Below are positions 17,024 through 26,531 of a DNA stretch of 64,000 nt, in pieces (within the stretch, counting starts at the first letter, position 1; every line of letters begins with the position of its first letter). Both the position numbers and the translations under genes were made by a program. A model generated the notes under the pieces. It ran no database searches. It was not told the origin of the DNA and worked only from the letters and a program-made list of their open reading frames with translations. Source of the stretch: Thalassobacillus devorans (GTDB lineage: Bacteria; Bacillota; Bacilli; Bacillales; Halobacillaceae). The stretch lies in contig NZ_JAASRY010000002.1 of the NCBI RefSeq assembly GCF_011761345.1, positions 372,001-436,000 of the forward strand, written 5' to 3'.

Positions 17024-18289
17024 ATGAGTGCTGTTTTATTTGGTTCGTTTGCAATATTTCTTCTGCTCAGTGTCCCGATCGGTATAGCTATTGGTTTGGC
17101 CACGCTATTTGCCATTATGACCACTGGGGCGTTACCAATTGAATTCTTAATGAAGGAATTGACAACTTCGGTAGACTCTTTTCCTTTACTGGCGGTACCT
17201 TATTTTATTTTAGCTGGTGAAATAATGGGGAAGGGTGGTATTTCAAAGCGTTTATTCAACGTCGCTGACTCAATGGTAGGTAATAGAACTGGCGGAATTG
17301 CTATTGCCACTATTATTACTTGTATGTTTTTTGCAGCTATATCAGGATCCGGTCCAGCAACTGTTGCTGCTATTGGTGGGATTATGATTCCAGCGATGGT
17401 AGAAAAAGGTTATGATAAACGATTTGCTACAGCAGTTGTGGCAGCGGCTGGTTCAATTGGGGTTATTATACCGCCAAGTATACCTATGGTCATTTATGGC
17501 GTTTCTGGAAGCGTTTCTATAGGTGATATGTTTATCGGCGGTATTCTGCCAGGAATTTTAGTGGGGCTTGCACTAATGGCGTATGCTTATATTCATTCTA
17601 AAAAGAAAGGTTACGCAGGGACAGGGGGAAATACAAGCCTGAAAGGGACTGCATTAGCAGCCTGGGATGCTAAATGGGCACTTCTCATTCCTGTCATTAT
17701 TTTAGGTGGAATCTACGGAGGGATTTTCACTCCAACTGAAGCCGCTGTTGTAGCAGTAGTTTTTGGGTTGTTTACAGGCCTCGTAGTGTATAAAGAGTTG
17801 AAGATAAAAGATTTACAAAAGGTTTTTGTGGATGCAGCACTCACCACGGCTACTGTTTTAATTATTGTTGGAGCTGCTACAGCTTTTGGACGTTTACTTA
17901 CTATAGAGCAAATCCCTAATCAAATTGCTTCATTCATGATGTCAATCTCGAGTGAACCGATTGTAATCATGATGCTTATTACTATCTTATTGTTGATTGT
18001 TGGCTGTTTTATGGATACTGTTGCGGCAATAATTATTCTTACACCCATCCTATTGCCGGTTGCGCTCCAAATAGGTTATGATCCTATTCACTTTGGCATT
18101 GTGATGGTCGCCAATTTAGCCATTGGATTTATAACTCCTCCATTAGGAGTTAATCTATTTGTTGGGTCTGGCATATCTGGTGTATCTATAGAGGCATTAT
18201 CAAAGGCTGTTCTACCATTTTTCTTCGCTATGATTTTTTCATTGCTTTTGATAATTTTGCTTCCGCAGCTTTCACTTCTATTCTTGTAA
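17024..18289 (+). CDS. TRAP transporter large permease 1
   Basis: DctM-family subunit, 421 aa, about 12 membrane helices; it is the ion-coupled channel of the TRAP system. Family motifs visible are AISGSGPATVAAIGGIMIP, IIPPSIPMVIYGV and the second-half repeat GFITPPLGVNLFV. AGGGATGG lies upstream of the ATG. It ends operon 1 and is followed directly by the control region of the second TRAP operon. Confidence 0.93.
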   Translation: MSAVLFGSFAIFLLLSVPIGIAIGLATLFAIMTTGALPIEFLMKELTTSVDSFPLLAVPYFILAGEIMGKGGISKRLFNVADSMVGNRTGGIAIATIITCMFFAAISGSGPATVAAIGGIMIPAMVEKGYDKRFATAVVAAAGSIGVIIPPSIPMVIYGVSGSVSIGDMFIGGILPGILVGLALMAYAYIHSKKKGYAGTGGNTSLKGTALAAWDAKWALLIPVIILGGIYGGIFTPTEAAVVAVVFGLFTGLVVYKELKIKDLQKVFVDAALTTATVLIIVGAATAFGRLLTIEQIPNQIASFMMSISSEPIVIMMLITILLLIVGCFMDTVAAIIILTPILLPVALQIGYDPIHFGIVMVANLAIGFITPPLGVNLFVGSGISGVSIEALSKAVLPFFFAMIFSLLLIILLPQLSLLFL

Positions 18290-18342
18290 AGTTATAAAAT
18301 AGGAAGTAAGAAAGAATTTTTCTAAATTTCTCTTAAAATTTA

Positions 18343-18372
18343 TTGACAATTCACAAAATTAAGGGATATACT
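18343..18372 (+). promoter_or_regulatory. SigA promoter of TRAP operon 2
   Basis: TTGACA (18343-18348), 18-base spacer, TATACT (18367-18372). Clearly homologous to the operon 1 promoter, with TTTATTGACAATTC shared. Confidence 0.75.
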
Positions 18373-18400
18373 CAATTCGAATTATTTATTATAGAACATA

Positions 18401-18417
18401 GTTTTATAATATAAAAC
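18401..18417. promoter_or_regulatory. TRAP operator 2a
   Basis: GTTTTATAATATAAAAC, about 20 bases downstream of the predicted start point and abutting the hairpin at 18417. Confidence 0.75.
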
Positions 18418-18441
18418 CCCCTCAAAAAGGGGGCTCTCTTT
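18417..18441 (+). terminator. Leader terminator of TRAP operon 2
   Basis: Six-bp GC stem (18417-18422 with 18428-18433), loop CAAAA, then CTCTCTTTT. It sits between the two operators and downstream of the promoter, so it either attenuates operon 2 or stops read-through of operon 1. Confidence 0.7.
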
Positions 18442-18461
18442 TAACGATATATAAAAACTCT

Positions 18462-18478
18462 ATTTTATAATATAAAAC
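18462..18478. promoter_or_regulatory. TRAP operator 2b
   Basis: ATTTTATAATATAAAAC, one change from the perfect motif, 61 bases from operator 2a centre to centre. Confidence 0.65.
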
Positions 18479-18547
18479 AAAAGTGCGATTTCTAGATAAG
18501 AATGTTAAAGGCAGCGGTCGTTACATTAATAGAAAGGGGTTAATAAA

Positions 18548-19573
18548 ATGAAAAAGAGCATTATTAGTTTAGCTTCATTCTTGATGTTAGCTAGTATTCT
18601 TCTTCTAGCAGCATGTGGAGGCAATAGTTCTGCAAGTGGCGATGGAGGTAAGGCTAAAAAAATTAAGGTAGCTAACTATTTTGCGGAAGATCATCCACAA
18701 AACGTAGCATTGAAGGAAAAGTTTAAAACGATGGTAGAAGAAGAAAGTAATGGTGAATTGGAAGTTCAAATATACGCTAATAGCACACTAGGAGCTGAAA
18801 AAGAATTTTATGATGGTGTTCGAAACGGTACGATTGAAATGGGAATTCCAGGGTTGATCATGCAGGCTGATATACCAAAAATGGCAGTACCAGAATGGCC
18901 GTTCCTATTTGAGGATTATGAACACGTCGAAACTGTACTAAATGGCCCGATTGGACAAGAGATTACAGAAGATTTAGAGTCCCAACATGGTGTGAAACCT
19001 TTAGCTTGGAGCGCAAACGGGTTCCGGATGTTTTCTTCCAACCAAACAATCGAGCAGTTAGAAGATTTTGACGGTCTGCGGCTGAGAATGCCGAATATTC
19101 CTAATTACATTCAATTGGGTGAACTACTTGGAGCTAATATAACTCCTATGCCGATTTCTGAGGTATTTACCGCCCTAGAGCAAAAGGTTGTAGATGGTCA
19201 AGATAACCCTATTGCAACATTAAAAGCTTCTGGCTGGCACGAAGTCCAAAGTGATGTACTAGAATCAAAGCACATGTTCAGCCCTAACTTATACATCATT
19301 AACAGTGACTTTTATAACGGATTAACAAAAGAACAACAGGAACTTATTGAAAAAGCCTCACAGGAAGCAGCTGCTTATGAATTTGAGCTAATGAAAAAGA
19401 GTTACGAAGAAGATAAAAAATTCTTAGAAGATGAAGGATTAAAATTTACTAATCCGAGTGACGAGTTCAAGGAAAACATGGAAAAAGCATCAGATCCATT
19501 ATATGAGGACATCTTTAAAGAGTATGATTGGGCGGAAGATCTAGTAAACCGTATTAAAGAAGAAGCAAAATAA
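18548..19573 (+). CDS. TRAP transporter substrate-binding lipoprotein 2
   Basis: DctP-family receptor, 341 aa, with the lipobox LLLAAC after a short signal peptide. Ligand-site signatures are GLRLRMPNI (carboxylate-binding Arg) and KVVDGQDNPI. It is clearly diverged from the 15352 receptor, so the two probably bind related but different acids. AAAGGGG precedes the start. A 14-bp hairpin separates it from dctQ2. Confidence 0.93.
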   Translation: MKKSIISLASFLMLASILLLAACGGNSSASGDGGKAKKIKVANYFAEDHPQNVALKEKFKTMVEEESNGELEVQIYANSTLGAEKEFYDGVRNGTIEMGIPGLIMQADIPKMAVPEWPFLFEDYEHVETVLNGPIGQEITEDLESQHGVKPLAWSANGFRMFSSNQTIEQLEDFDGLRLRMPNIPNYIQLGELLGANITPMPISEVFTALEQKVVDGQDNPIATLKASGWHEVQSDVLESKHMFSPNLYIINSDFYNGLTKEQQELIEKASQEAAAYEFELMKKSYEEDKKFLEDEGLKFTNPSDEFKENMEKASDPLYEDIFKEYDWAEDLVNRIKEEAK

Positions 19574-19585
19574 GAATCAAGGCTT

Positions 19586-19618
19586 GAATGGAGGGAGACC
19601 TCCTGTCTCCCTCCATTC
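19586..19618 (+). terminator. Hairpin between dctP and dctQ, operon 2
   Basis: A perfect 14-bp stem (19586-19599 with 19605-19618) with a five-base loop and no long T-run. Likely partial terminator or mRNA stabiliser after the receptor gene. Confidence 0.8.
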
Positions 19619-19687
19619 TGTACATAGTCTATTAGACTAAGTTTCGGAAAACTAATCTTTGGTCATTAAGGGCGGAGGAGGTAAAAC

Positions 19688-20269
19688 ATGCTTAAAAAAT
19701 TAGTAAGCGCTGTCAATAACCTTCTGAATATAGCGATTGCTTTTTCCTTAGCAGCCATGTCCTTGCTTGTCTTTGGCAACGTTGTTCTACGGTACTTATT
19801 CAATTCGGGTATCACTTGGTCGGAAGAAATGTCCAGATACTTTTTTGTCTGGCTTGTATTTCTGGGTGCAATAGCGGCTTTGAAGGACAGAATGCACCTA
19901 GGCGTGGATATCGTAGTAAATCTATTACCAGAAAAAGTGAAAAAAGTAGTTTTTGTATTAAGTAATGGACTCGTTTTGTATTTATTATGGCTATTACTTG
20001 AAGGAAGCTGGAGAATGACAATTTTAAATGCGAATAGTACGGGGCCAGCAACTGGGATGCCATTATCCTATTTATACGGCATCGGTGTTGTGACAAGTAT
20101 CGCCATGATGATTTTAATTTTAATTAATATTATCAAGGCATTCTCAGGGGCGAAAGATTCTTATAAGATTGTGCAAACAACAGAAGAAGCTGTGGAAACA
20201 GAGGAAGAAACATTAGTTGCCAATGCTGGGATTAATGAACAGACAAAAGTTCCTGTGAGGGGAGGGTGA
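19688..20269 (+). CDS. TRAP transporter small permease 2
   Basis: DctQ-family subunit, 193 aa, four membrane helices, with LRYLFNSGITWSEEMSRYFFVW as the typical first-loop sequence. A charged C-terminal tail of about 35 residues rich in Glu follows the last helix. GGAGGAGG gives a strong start at ATG 19688. dctM2 begins seven bases after the stop, so translation is probably coupled. Confidence 0.9.
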   Translation: MLKKLVSAVNNLLNIAIAFSLAAMSLLVFGNVVLRYLFNSGITWSEEMSRYFFVWLVFLGAIAALKDRMHLGVDIVVNLLPEKVKKVVFVLSNGLVLYLLWLLLEGSWRMTILNANSTGPATGMPLSYLYGIGVVTSIAMMILILINIIKAFSGAKDSYKIVQTTEEAVETEEETLVANAGINEQTKVPVRGG

Positions 20270-20276
20270 CGGAAGA

Positions 20277-21551
20277 ATGATAGGGGTTTTCTTAGGTTCT
20301 TTATTCGGATCTTTAGCTATAGGAGTTCCTATTGCTTTCGCCCTCATATTGAGTGGTGTTGTTCTAATGATAGTTATGGGTACATTCGATAGCCAAATTG
20401 TTGCACAAAATCTTATTAGTGGGGCAAATAATTTCTCCTTAATGGCTATTCCCTTCTTTATATTGGCTGGTGAGTTGATGAATGCGGGGGGGATTTCTAA
20501 GAGGATTGTTGAGTTTGCTATGTCAATGGTAGGGCATATAAGAGGTGGACTTGGGTTTGTTGCAATTATAGCGAGTGTTTTGTTTGCGGGACTGTCTGGA
20601 TCAGCAGTTGCAGACACAGCAGCTCTTGGGGCGATTTTAATACCGATGATGGTTGCTAAAGGATATAACATCAATCGTTCAACTGGAATCATTTGCTCTG
20701 CAGGTATTATTGCTCCAGTAATCCCGCCAAGTATACCTATGATTCTGTACGGAGTAACAGCGGGTGTTTCAATTACAGATTTATTTATGGGCGGGATTAT
20801 CCCGGGAATCATTATGGCAACGGGACTAATCATTGTATGGGCATTTTTGTCTCGGAAAGATACAAGCGAACTACCGCCTAGGCAATCAAGCACGGAAATA
20901 TTAAAAGCTGCGAGGCACGCAGGGTTTGCATTAATGTTGCCGGTAATTATAATCGGTGGGCTTCGTGGAGGGATATTTACTCCAACAGAAGCGGCAGTGG
21001 TGGCTGCCTTCTACGCCTTCTTTGTCGGATTTATCATCTACCGCGAATTAAAAATTGCAGATCTGTATGAAGTGTTAATTTCTTCTGCAAAAACGACAAG
21101 TGTAGTTATGTTCGTTGCAGCTGCTGCAATGGTATCTGCCTGGCTGATCACAGTAGCTAATGTCCCAGGCGAAATTGCTGGCATGCTTGGTGGGTTAATA
21201 GAAAAGCCAATCTTTTTATTACTACTGATTAATGTCTTACTTTTGTTCGTGGGATTAGTGATGGATTTAACCCCCGCTATCCTTATTTTCACACCAGTTT
21301 TATTGCCGTTAGTAGAGTTAGCGGGCATTGACCCGGTATATTTCGGGATTTTAATGGTTATCAACCTTTGTATCGGTTTAATTACCCCGCCTGTTGGAAC
21401 TGTACTCTATGTCGGCTGTGGAGTCAGTAAGATCAGTCTTGGCCAGTTGACTAAAGGGATATGGCCGTTTTTAGTGGTCCACGCTATTGTGTTGTTCTCG
21501 TTAGTATTTTTCCCTGAGATTATTACTGTGCCACTCAGCTGGTTAGAATAA
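20277..21551 (+). CDS. TRAP transporter large permease 2
   Basis: DctM-family subunit, 424 aa. Motifs GLSGSAVADTAALGAILIPMM, VIPPSIPMILYGV and GLITPPVGTVLYVG match the two inverted-repeat halves of the family. It completes the second TRAP system. The LarA-like gene begins about 50 bases downstream in the same direction, so transporter 2 and the racemase probably share a transcript. Confidence 0.93.
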   Translation: MIGVFLGSLFGSLAIGVPIAFALILSGVVLMIVMGTFDSQIVAQNLISGANNFSLMAIPFFILAGELMNAGGISKRIVEFAMSMVGHIRGGLGFVAIIASVLFAGLSGSAVADTAALGAILIPMMVAKGYNINRSTGIICSAGIIAPVIPPSIPMILYGVTAGVSITDLFMGGIIPGIIMATGLIIVWAFLSRKDTSELPPRQSSTEILKAARHAGFALMLPVIIIGGLRGGIFTPTEAAVVAAFYAFFVGFIIYRELKIADLYEVLISSAKTTSVVMFVAAAAMVSAWLITVANVPGEIAGMLGGLIEKPIFLLLLINVLLLFVGLVMDLTPAILIFTPVLLPLVELAGIDPVYFGILMVINLCIGLITPPVGTVLYVGCGVSKISLGQLTKGIWPFLVVHAIVLFSLVFFPEIITVPLSWLE

Positions 21552-21602
21552 AACTTTCCATTGTTTCAGGAATGATTTACTTAGTGAGGAGGTTTGTGGC
21601 TT

Positions 21603-22859
21603 ATGGATATTATTAAAGAAATTTTACATGACATCCCAGTGCCCAAAATGGTAAAAGTCAAACAACATTTCCAAACTTCCGAATTGGTGGATGTAGCAGG
21701 TGAGGTGCGTAAAACCATTAAGGAAAGTTATGTAATGGAAAGGGTCTCAGAAGGGGACAGTGTTGCAATTGCTGTCGGAAGTCGTGGAGTAGCGGACATT
21801 CCTACTCTAACAAGAGAAACTGTAAAAGCCATCAAGGAAGTTGGGGGAAATCCTTTTATTGTCCCCGCCATGGGAAGCCATGGCGGCGCAACAGATGAAG
21901 GGCAAGTTGATGTTTTATCTCAGCTTGGCGTAACAGAGGAATCTGTAGGCGCCCCCATTCAGTCTACCATGGAAGTTGTCAAACTAGGAGAACTTCCTAA
22001 CGGGCTTCCTGTATACATCGATAAATTTGCTTATGAAGCGGATAAAATTGTTGTGATCAACAGGGTTAAGCCACACACCGCTTTTAGGGGTCCGGTGGAA
22101 AGCGGGTTAATGAAAATGATTACTATCGGTTTAGGGAAACAAAAAGGGGCAGAGGCTGCTCATTCCTTTAGTTTTAAGTTCATGGCAGAGCATGTATTGG
22201 AAATGGCAAAAATAACTTTAAACAAAGCCCCGGTTATTTTTGGGCTTGCAACACTGGAGAATGCATATGATCGTCCAGCCAAGGTTATTGCTATTCCAGC
22301 AGAGGAAATTGAAAGAAGAGAGCCGCTCCTGTTGAAGGAAGCAAAATATTTAATGCCAAAAATCTATTTCAATTCTATTGATGTACTTATTGTAGACGAG
22401 CTGGGAAAGGATATATCTGGTGATGGCATGGATCCTAATATCACCGGAAGATATGCCACGCCATATGCCAGTGGAGGACCGGAAATTAAAAGAATAGCTG
22501 TACTAGGGTTGACAGATAAAACCCATGGAAATGCCAATGGCATCGGTATGGCTGATATGACTACGAAAGATGTCATGGATGAAATAGCTTGGGAGAAAGG
22601 ATATGCCAATGCACTTACCAGTACGGTGACAGATACCGTAAAGCTTCCTATGGTGTTGGATACTAAAGAATTAGCTGTAAAAGCGGCAATCAAAACATGT
22701 AATGCCTTTCAATTAGACAAGGCAAAAGTAGTTAGAATCCATAATACGCTTGAAGTTGGTGAAATATGGATCTCTGAAAGTCTTTTAGATGAAGCAAAGC
22801 GAATGGGGGAAGATGTTGAAATATTATCAGAGCCTGAAGAATTACTTCTAGGTGGATAA
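21603..22859 (+). CDS. LarA-like nickel-pincer racemase/epimerase
   Basis: DUF2088/LarA superfamily protein, 418 aa from ATG 21603 (GAGGAGG ten bases upstream; the longer frame starts at a TTG). Lactate racemase LarA uses the nickel-pincer nucleotide (NPN) to move a hydride at C2 of a 2-hydroxy acid. The L. plantarum residues R75, H108, H174, K184 and H200 have spacing-matched partners here at R61 (GSRGVAD), H93 (MGSHGGAT), H158 (VKPHTAF), K171 (LMKMI) and H187 (AAHSFS), so an active NPN enzyme is likely. larB, larC1, larC2 and larE lie 13-16 kb downstream. The pentonate-type enzymes around it suggest a sugar-acid C2 epimerase rather than lactate racemase; this is inference. Confidence 0.85.
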   Translation: MDIIKEILHDIPVPKMVKVKQHFQTSELVDVAGEVRKTIKESYVMERVSEGDSVAIAVGSRGVADIPTLTRETVKAIKEVGGNPFIVPAMGSHGGATDEGQVDVLSQLGVTEESVGAPIQSTMEVVKLGELPNGLPVYIDKFAYEADKIVVINRVKPHTAFRGPVESGLMKMITIGLGKQKGAEAAHSFSFKFMAEHVLEMAKITLNKAPVIFGLATLENAYDRPAKVIAIPAEEIERREPLLLKEAKYLMPKIYFNSIDVLIVDELGKDISGDGMDPNITGRYATPYASGGPEIKRIAVLGLTDKTHGNANGIGMADMTTKDVMDEIAWEKGYANALTSTVTDTVKLPMVLDTKELAVKAAIKTCNAFQLDKAKVVRIHNTLEVGEIWISESLLDEAKRMGEDVEILSEPEELLLGG

Positions 22860-22896
22860 AGGTAAAATAAGTGAACTTAATGAAGGCTGCTAATTA

Positions 22897-24240
22897 ATGC
22901 ACTTCTTATTCACTTCCTTTGTAGTCATCTATTTAATTTCAATCTTCTTTCCATACGATTGGATCATCTACCTTTCAGGGCTGCTGGGTATGGTTTCCGT
23001 TGTCCTTTCATTTTCTAAAGCTACTAAGTTATTTAAAAGAACAAGTGCAGTCTTTATGGCTGTCGGCTTAGGATTAATGCTTTCGTATGATTTGTCCCTT
23101 GTTCAAATTCCAGTTTATTTTAATCGAATGGCGATTTTGATTTCATTGTTTGTCATGCTGCCTTTTATGAACAGTATCATTACAGTCGGCAGATATGACA
23201 AAAATGTAAATAAACTGATGAAGTTAAACACCAAACATCTGGGTCAACTATATTATAGGGGTTCCTTAGCAAGTTACACTGTTGGGATGTTTCTCAATGT
23301 GGGAGTAATTCCTTTTGTATACCAAGTGATTGAAAGAAATCTGAAAGGATATACTGCCAACTTTAAAAAGAAGTATATATCCAGTTTGATATTAAGGGGC
23401 TATGCACTGTGTCTGGTATGGAGCCCTATGGAGATTCTCGTCGGATTGACCATCGATATTACCGGAGCGTCTTATTTACATCTTCTCCCATATTTGCTGG
23501 TCTTCTCGGTACTTCTACTTTTAGTTGATTGGACACTGGGCAGGAAGTATAAAGCACAATCGGTGGACAGGTTCAGTCCAGGGATTGATTATAACGCCAG
23601 CATTATGAAAAATATCTTTTATTTATTCATCTATCTAATCTTTTTTATCGTTGTAGTGTCCCTATTCAGGTTTTATTTCCAGTTAAATTTCCTGACCACG
23701 GTAACACTCATGATTCTGCCATATGCTCTGATTTGGGCAATAACAATTAAGAAGCTTAAATTTTACTTAAAGTATAGTTTTATGGTTTGGAAGAATAAAA
23801 CGTCTTCTTTGCAAAATTACGTTGTTCTTTTTCTAGGAGTTGGATTCTTTATAAGTATTTTAGAAGAAACACAATTGATCAAATATCTTCAAGCCCCAGT
23901 CATGGAAATGGGAGCGCTTCCGCCATTGCTTTTTGTTTTTATTCAGGTATTGTTTTTACTTTTGGCTATGATTGGATTCCATCCATTGGTCACAATGAGC
24001 ATTATTGGAGAGGCAATTCAGCCAACCATAGGTATTATTAACCCAGCTGCAGTTGGGATTGTATTGATAACATCTGGTTTGTCTACAGTAATGGCAGGTC
24101 CATACAATATAACTGTTTCTTTGACCAGTATGTTATTAAATGAGAACCCATATAAGATTTCCCTTTACAATATAAGATTTGCACTACTATTCAGCAGCAC
24201 AGGTACTATTATTGCTCTTGGAATCTTATGGATATTTTAA
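22897..24240 (+). CDS. Multispanning membrane protein, possible anion permease
   Basis: 447 aa with about 11-12 hydrophobic segments; I do not recognise the family firmly. The two halves have similar loops (VWSPMEILVGLTIDITGA and ITSGLSTVMAGPYNITVSL), which recalls the inverted repeats of ion-transporter-superfamily carriers. It lies between the LarA-like gene and the sugar-acid dehydratase in the same direction, so it may move a substrate or product of that pathway. The ribosome site is weak (AAGGCT). No catalytic motif is visible. Confidence 0.6.
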   Translation: MHFLFTSFVVIYLISIFFPYDWIIYLSGLLGMVSVVLSFSKATKLFKRTSAVFMAVGLGLMLSYDLSLVQIPVYFNRMAILISLFVMLPFMNSIITVGRYDKNVNKLMKLNTKHLGQLYYRGSLASYTVGMFLNVGVIPFVYQVIERNLKGYTANFKKKYISSLILRGYALCLVWSPMEILVGLTIDITGASYLHLLPYLLVFSVLLLLVDWTLGRKYKAQSVDRFSPGIDYNASIMKNIFYLFIYLIFFIVVVSLFRFYFQLNFLTTVTLMILPYALIWAITIKKLKFYLKYSFMVWKNKTSSLQNYVVLFLGVGFFISILEETQLIKYLQAPVMEMGALPPLLFVFIQVLFLLLAMIGFHPLVTMSIIGEAIQPTIGIINPAAVGIVLITSGLSTVMAGPYNITVSLTSMLLNENPYKISLYNIRFALLFSSTGTIIALGILWIF

Positions 24241-24255
24241 AAAAGGAGTGAAGGT

Positions 24256-26460
24256 ATGAGTAAGTTATATCCTCTAATAGAAAACAGTGTCAATCCTTAT
24301 AGGGATAATGTACAAGGAAAGGCCAATGAACCAATTACGGTAGCAGGCCTGCTTGATAGATCTAAACAAATATTAGGTCCAACTTATGAAGGCGGGAAGC
24401 CTGACTGGACGCTGGAAGAGATCTATATGCGTCTGGAAAATAATGCTCCACGTATTGCAATCATAGGCGGTTCATCTGATCATCCTGCCCATATTATGGA
24501 TTTCCAAACATCCGCCCGTGCTGCTATTCGCATCTGGCAAAACGGTGGAGTCCCTTTTTACTTTTCTACACCGGTAATGTGTGATGGAACAGCCCAAAGT
24601 AATCAGGGAATGAGTTATTCCCTTCAGAGTAGAAATGCAGTCGCTCAAATGATTGTCAACCAGCTTGAGGCTCATAGCTATCATGGAGCATTTGTTATAC
24701 AAGGTTGTGATAAGCAGCCCCTTGGGGTAGTGAGCGCACTTGGACATCTTGATCGTTTGCGACGTAGTCGTGGTGAAGCACCGTTTTTTGCCACATTTGC
24801 TCCGGCTCATGTACTGGAAGGTGGATCTATACCAGATGATGTAGCTGACGAACTGGAGTCCTTAGCTAAAAAAGCTGAAGAACAGGGGGCAGAGGATATT
24901 GCAGTCGATCTTCGTGATACTATGGCCTATATCCTCCAGTGTTCATCGAATACTGCATTCCAGGGAGTTCTTGAGAGAGCTTATGAGAGAGAGTTAATAA
25001 CTAAAGGGGAACACAAATATTATGAAATGCGTCTGGCTGTGGCAACATGTGATGGACAAGGTGGTGTGTGTGCCTTCAATGGTACAGGAAATAGCTCAAG
25101 GCATTTAGTGGCAGGAATGGGGCTGGTACATCCGGCTTTGGAACTGTTAACGGATCCTCCGACACAGCGTCAGGTGAATGCGGCACTTGATAGTTTCGCT
25201 ACTATGATTAATGAAGAGAAATATGGAGTATCCAATATCATTGCTACAAATATACGCAATGCTATCCGTATACATAGCGCTTCCGGAGGATCAACCAACT
25301 TGATGATGCATATTGTTGCAGGTATGTTGTATGCCGGTTATAAGTTCAGTTTATGGGATCTGGATGAAATCCATCACTCCTACCCGATTCCTGATCTATT
25401 TGACTACAGCTTAACGGAAGGAAGAGATATCTATTCGCTGGCGATGCAATGCTGCAGTGGTACAAGCCGCGGGATGGAAAGCCTTACCCACGAACTTCTA
25501 GAAAATGGAGTCCCGATGGATATTGATGCTCCCACTGTTGCAGCAGCAACATGGAGAGAGAGGCTGGAAGTGAAGAAAAGCCTGAAGGCGACAAATGTAA
25601 AAGAAAACCCTGTGATTCTATCTGAACCCAGACGTTCTTTTAGCGGTGTAGATGTATTGCAAGGAAACTTTTTTGAAAGTGCTGTAGTAAAAATTAGCGG
25701 AATGCCGACACCTCAGGTTGATCAATTTGACAAAAAGCTTGCACTAGTCCTTTATTTTGAAAATGAAGTGGACGCTAACCGTAGTTTGCTTGATTCTAGT
25801 CTGCTTATCAGGCTGAGGGAGGAAAAAGTTTTCGCCCATGACCGTCTGCTCGAAACGTTGAAATACAATGACAAATCAGCATGGGAGCGTTTAAAAGATG
25901 AAGGTTATGACACGCTTTTTGATGCGATGGCTGAGGAAGGGATCATGAAGATTGCGGTAATAATCGCCGGACAAGGACCAGTTGCTTTCGGTATGCCAGA
26001 GATGTTTACGCCGATGCAACATATCAATGCAAACCGAACCATGAAAAAGTTAGCTACAATTATCAGCGATGGAAGATATTCTGGCGTTACCTATGGAGCG
26101 GCGATAGGCCATATGACACCTGAAGCGTTCCATGGTGGAGGGATTGGCTACTTGCAAACAGGCGACGTATTATATATTGGTCTTCGTGAACGGCGAATCG
26201 AGTTCGTGGATGCTAATAAGCTTGTATCTGGTGAGGTGGTTTATGATTTCTCAGACGAATTACTGCAAGAAAGAAATGGACTTGCAGAAGAACGGAAGAG
26301 AAGAATGAAAGATCGTCAGAAATTAGTGGCTGCAAGCAATCGGATGTATGGTCACACGGATGCAGCAAACGGCGTGGTGCCTCTGGCCGTTTCTGATGAT
26401 GCACAACTAGATTATAAATCAGATATTTTGTTAGATGAAAAAAATCCAGCGGCCAGATAA
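24256..26460 (+). CDS. IlvD/Edd-family sugar-acid dehydratase
   Basis: Dihydroxy-acid/phosphogluconate dehydratase family, 734 aa. Cysteines placed to bind the Fe-S cluster are C109 (MCDGTA), C151 (QGCDKQPLG) and C270 (GQGGVCAFNGTG). HSASGGSTNL and ISDGRYSGVTYGAAIGH are conserved family blocks. It is longer than the usual 550-600 residues; the GGVC-NGTG region and length are closer to the E. coli YjhG/YagF pentonate dehydratases (about 655 aa). It probably dehydrates an aldonate, perhaps xylonate or arabinonate, to the 2-keto-3-deoxy acid. AAAAAGGAG precedes the start and it is 15 bases from the membrane-protein gene. The exact sugar acid is not determined. Confidence 0.82.
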   Translation: MSKLYPLIENSVNPYRDNVQGKANEPITVAGLLDRSKQILGPTYEGGKPDWTLEEIYMRLENNAPRIAIIGGSSDHPAHIMDFQTSARAAIRIWQNGGVPFYFSTPVMCDGTAQSNQGMSYSLQSRNAVAQMIVNQLEAHSYHGAFVIQGCDKQPLGVVSALGHLDRLRRSRGEAPFFATFAPAHVLEGGSIPDDVADELESLAKKAEEQGAEDIAVDLRDTMAYILQCSSNTAFQGVLERAYERELITKGEHKYYEMRLAVATCDGQGGVCAFNGTGNSSRHLVAGMGLVHPALELLTDPPTQRQVNAALDSFATMINEEKYGVSNIIATNIRNAIRIHSASGGSTNLMMHIVAGMLYAGYKFSLWDLDEIHHSYPIPDLFDYSLTEGRDIYSLAMQCCSGTSRGMESLTHELLENGVPMDIDAPTVAAATWRERLEVKKSLKATNVKENPVILSEPRRSFSGVDVLQGNFFESAVVKISGMPTPQVDQFDKKLALVLYFENEVDANRSLLDSSLLIRLREEKVFAHDRLLETLKYNDKSAWERLKDEGYDTLFDAMAEEGIMKIAVIIAGQGPVAFGMPEMFTPMQHINANRTMKKLATIISDGRYSGVTYGAAIGHMTPEAFHGGGIGYLQTGDVLYIGLRERRIEFVDANKLVSGEVVYDFSDELLQERNGLAEERKRRMKDRQKLVAASNRMYGHTDAANGVVPLAVSDDAQLDYKSDILLDEKNPAAR

Positions 26461-26531
26461 TAATCGTCAAAGAAACGAAATGGGTGAAAAACATTTATAA
26501 TAGAAGAAAACGAACAAGGGAGACATAAAAT

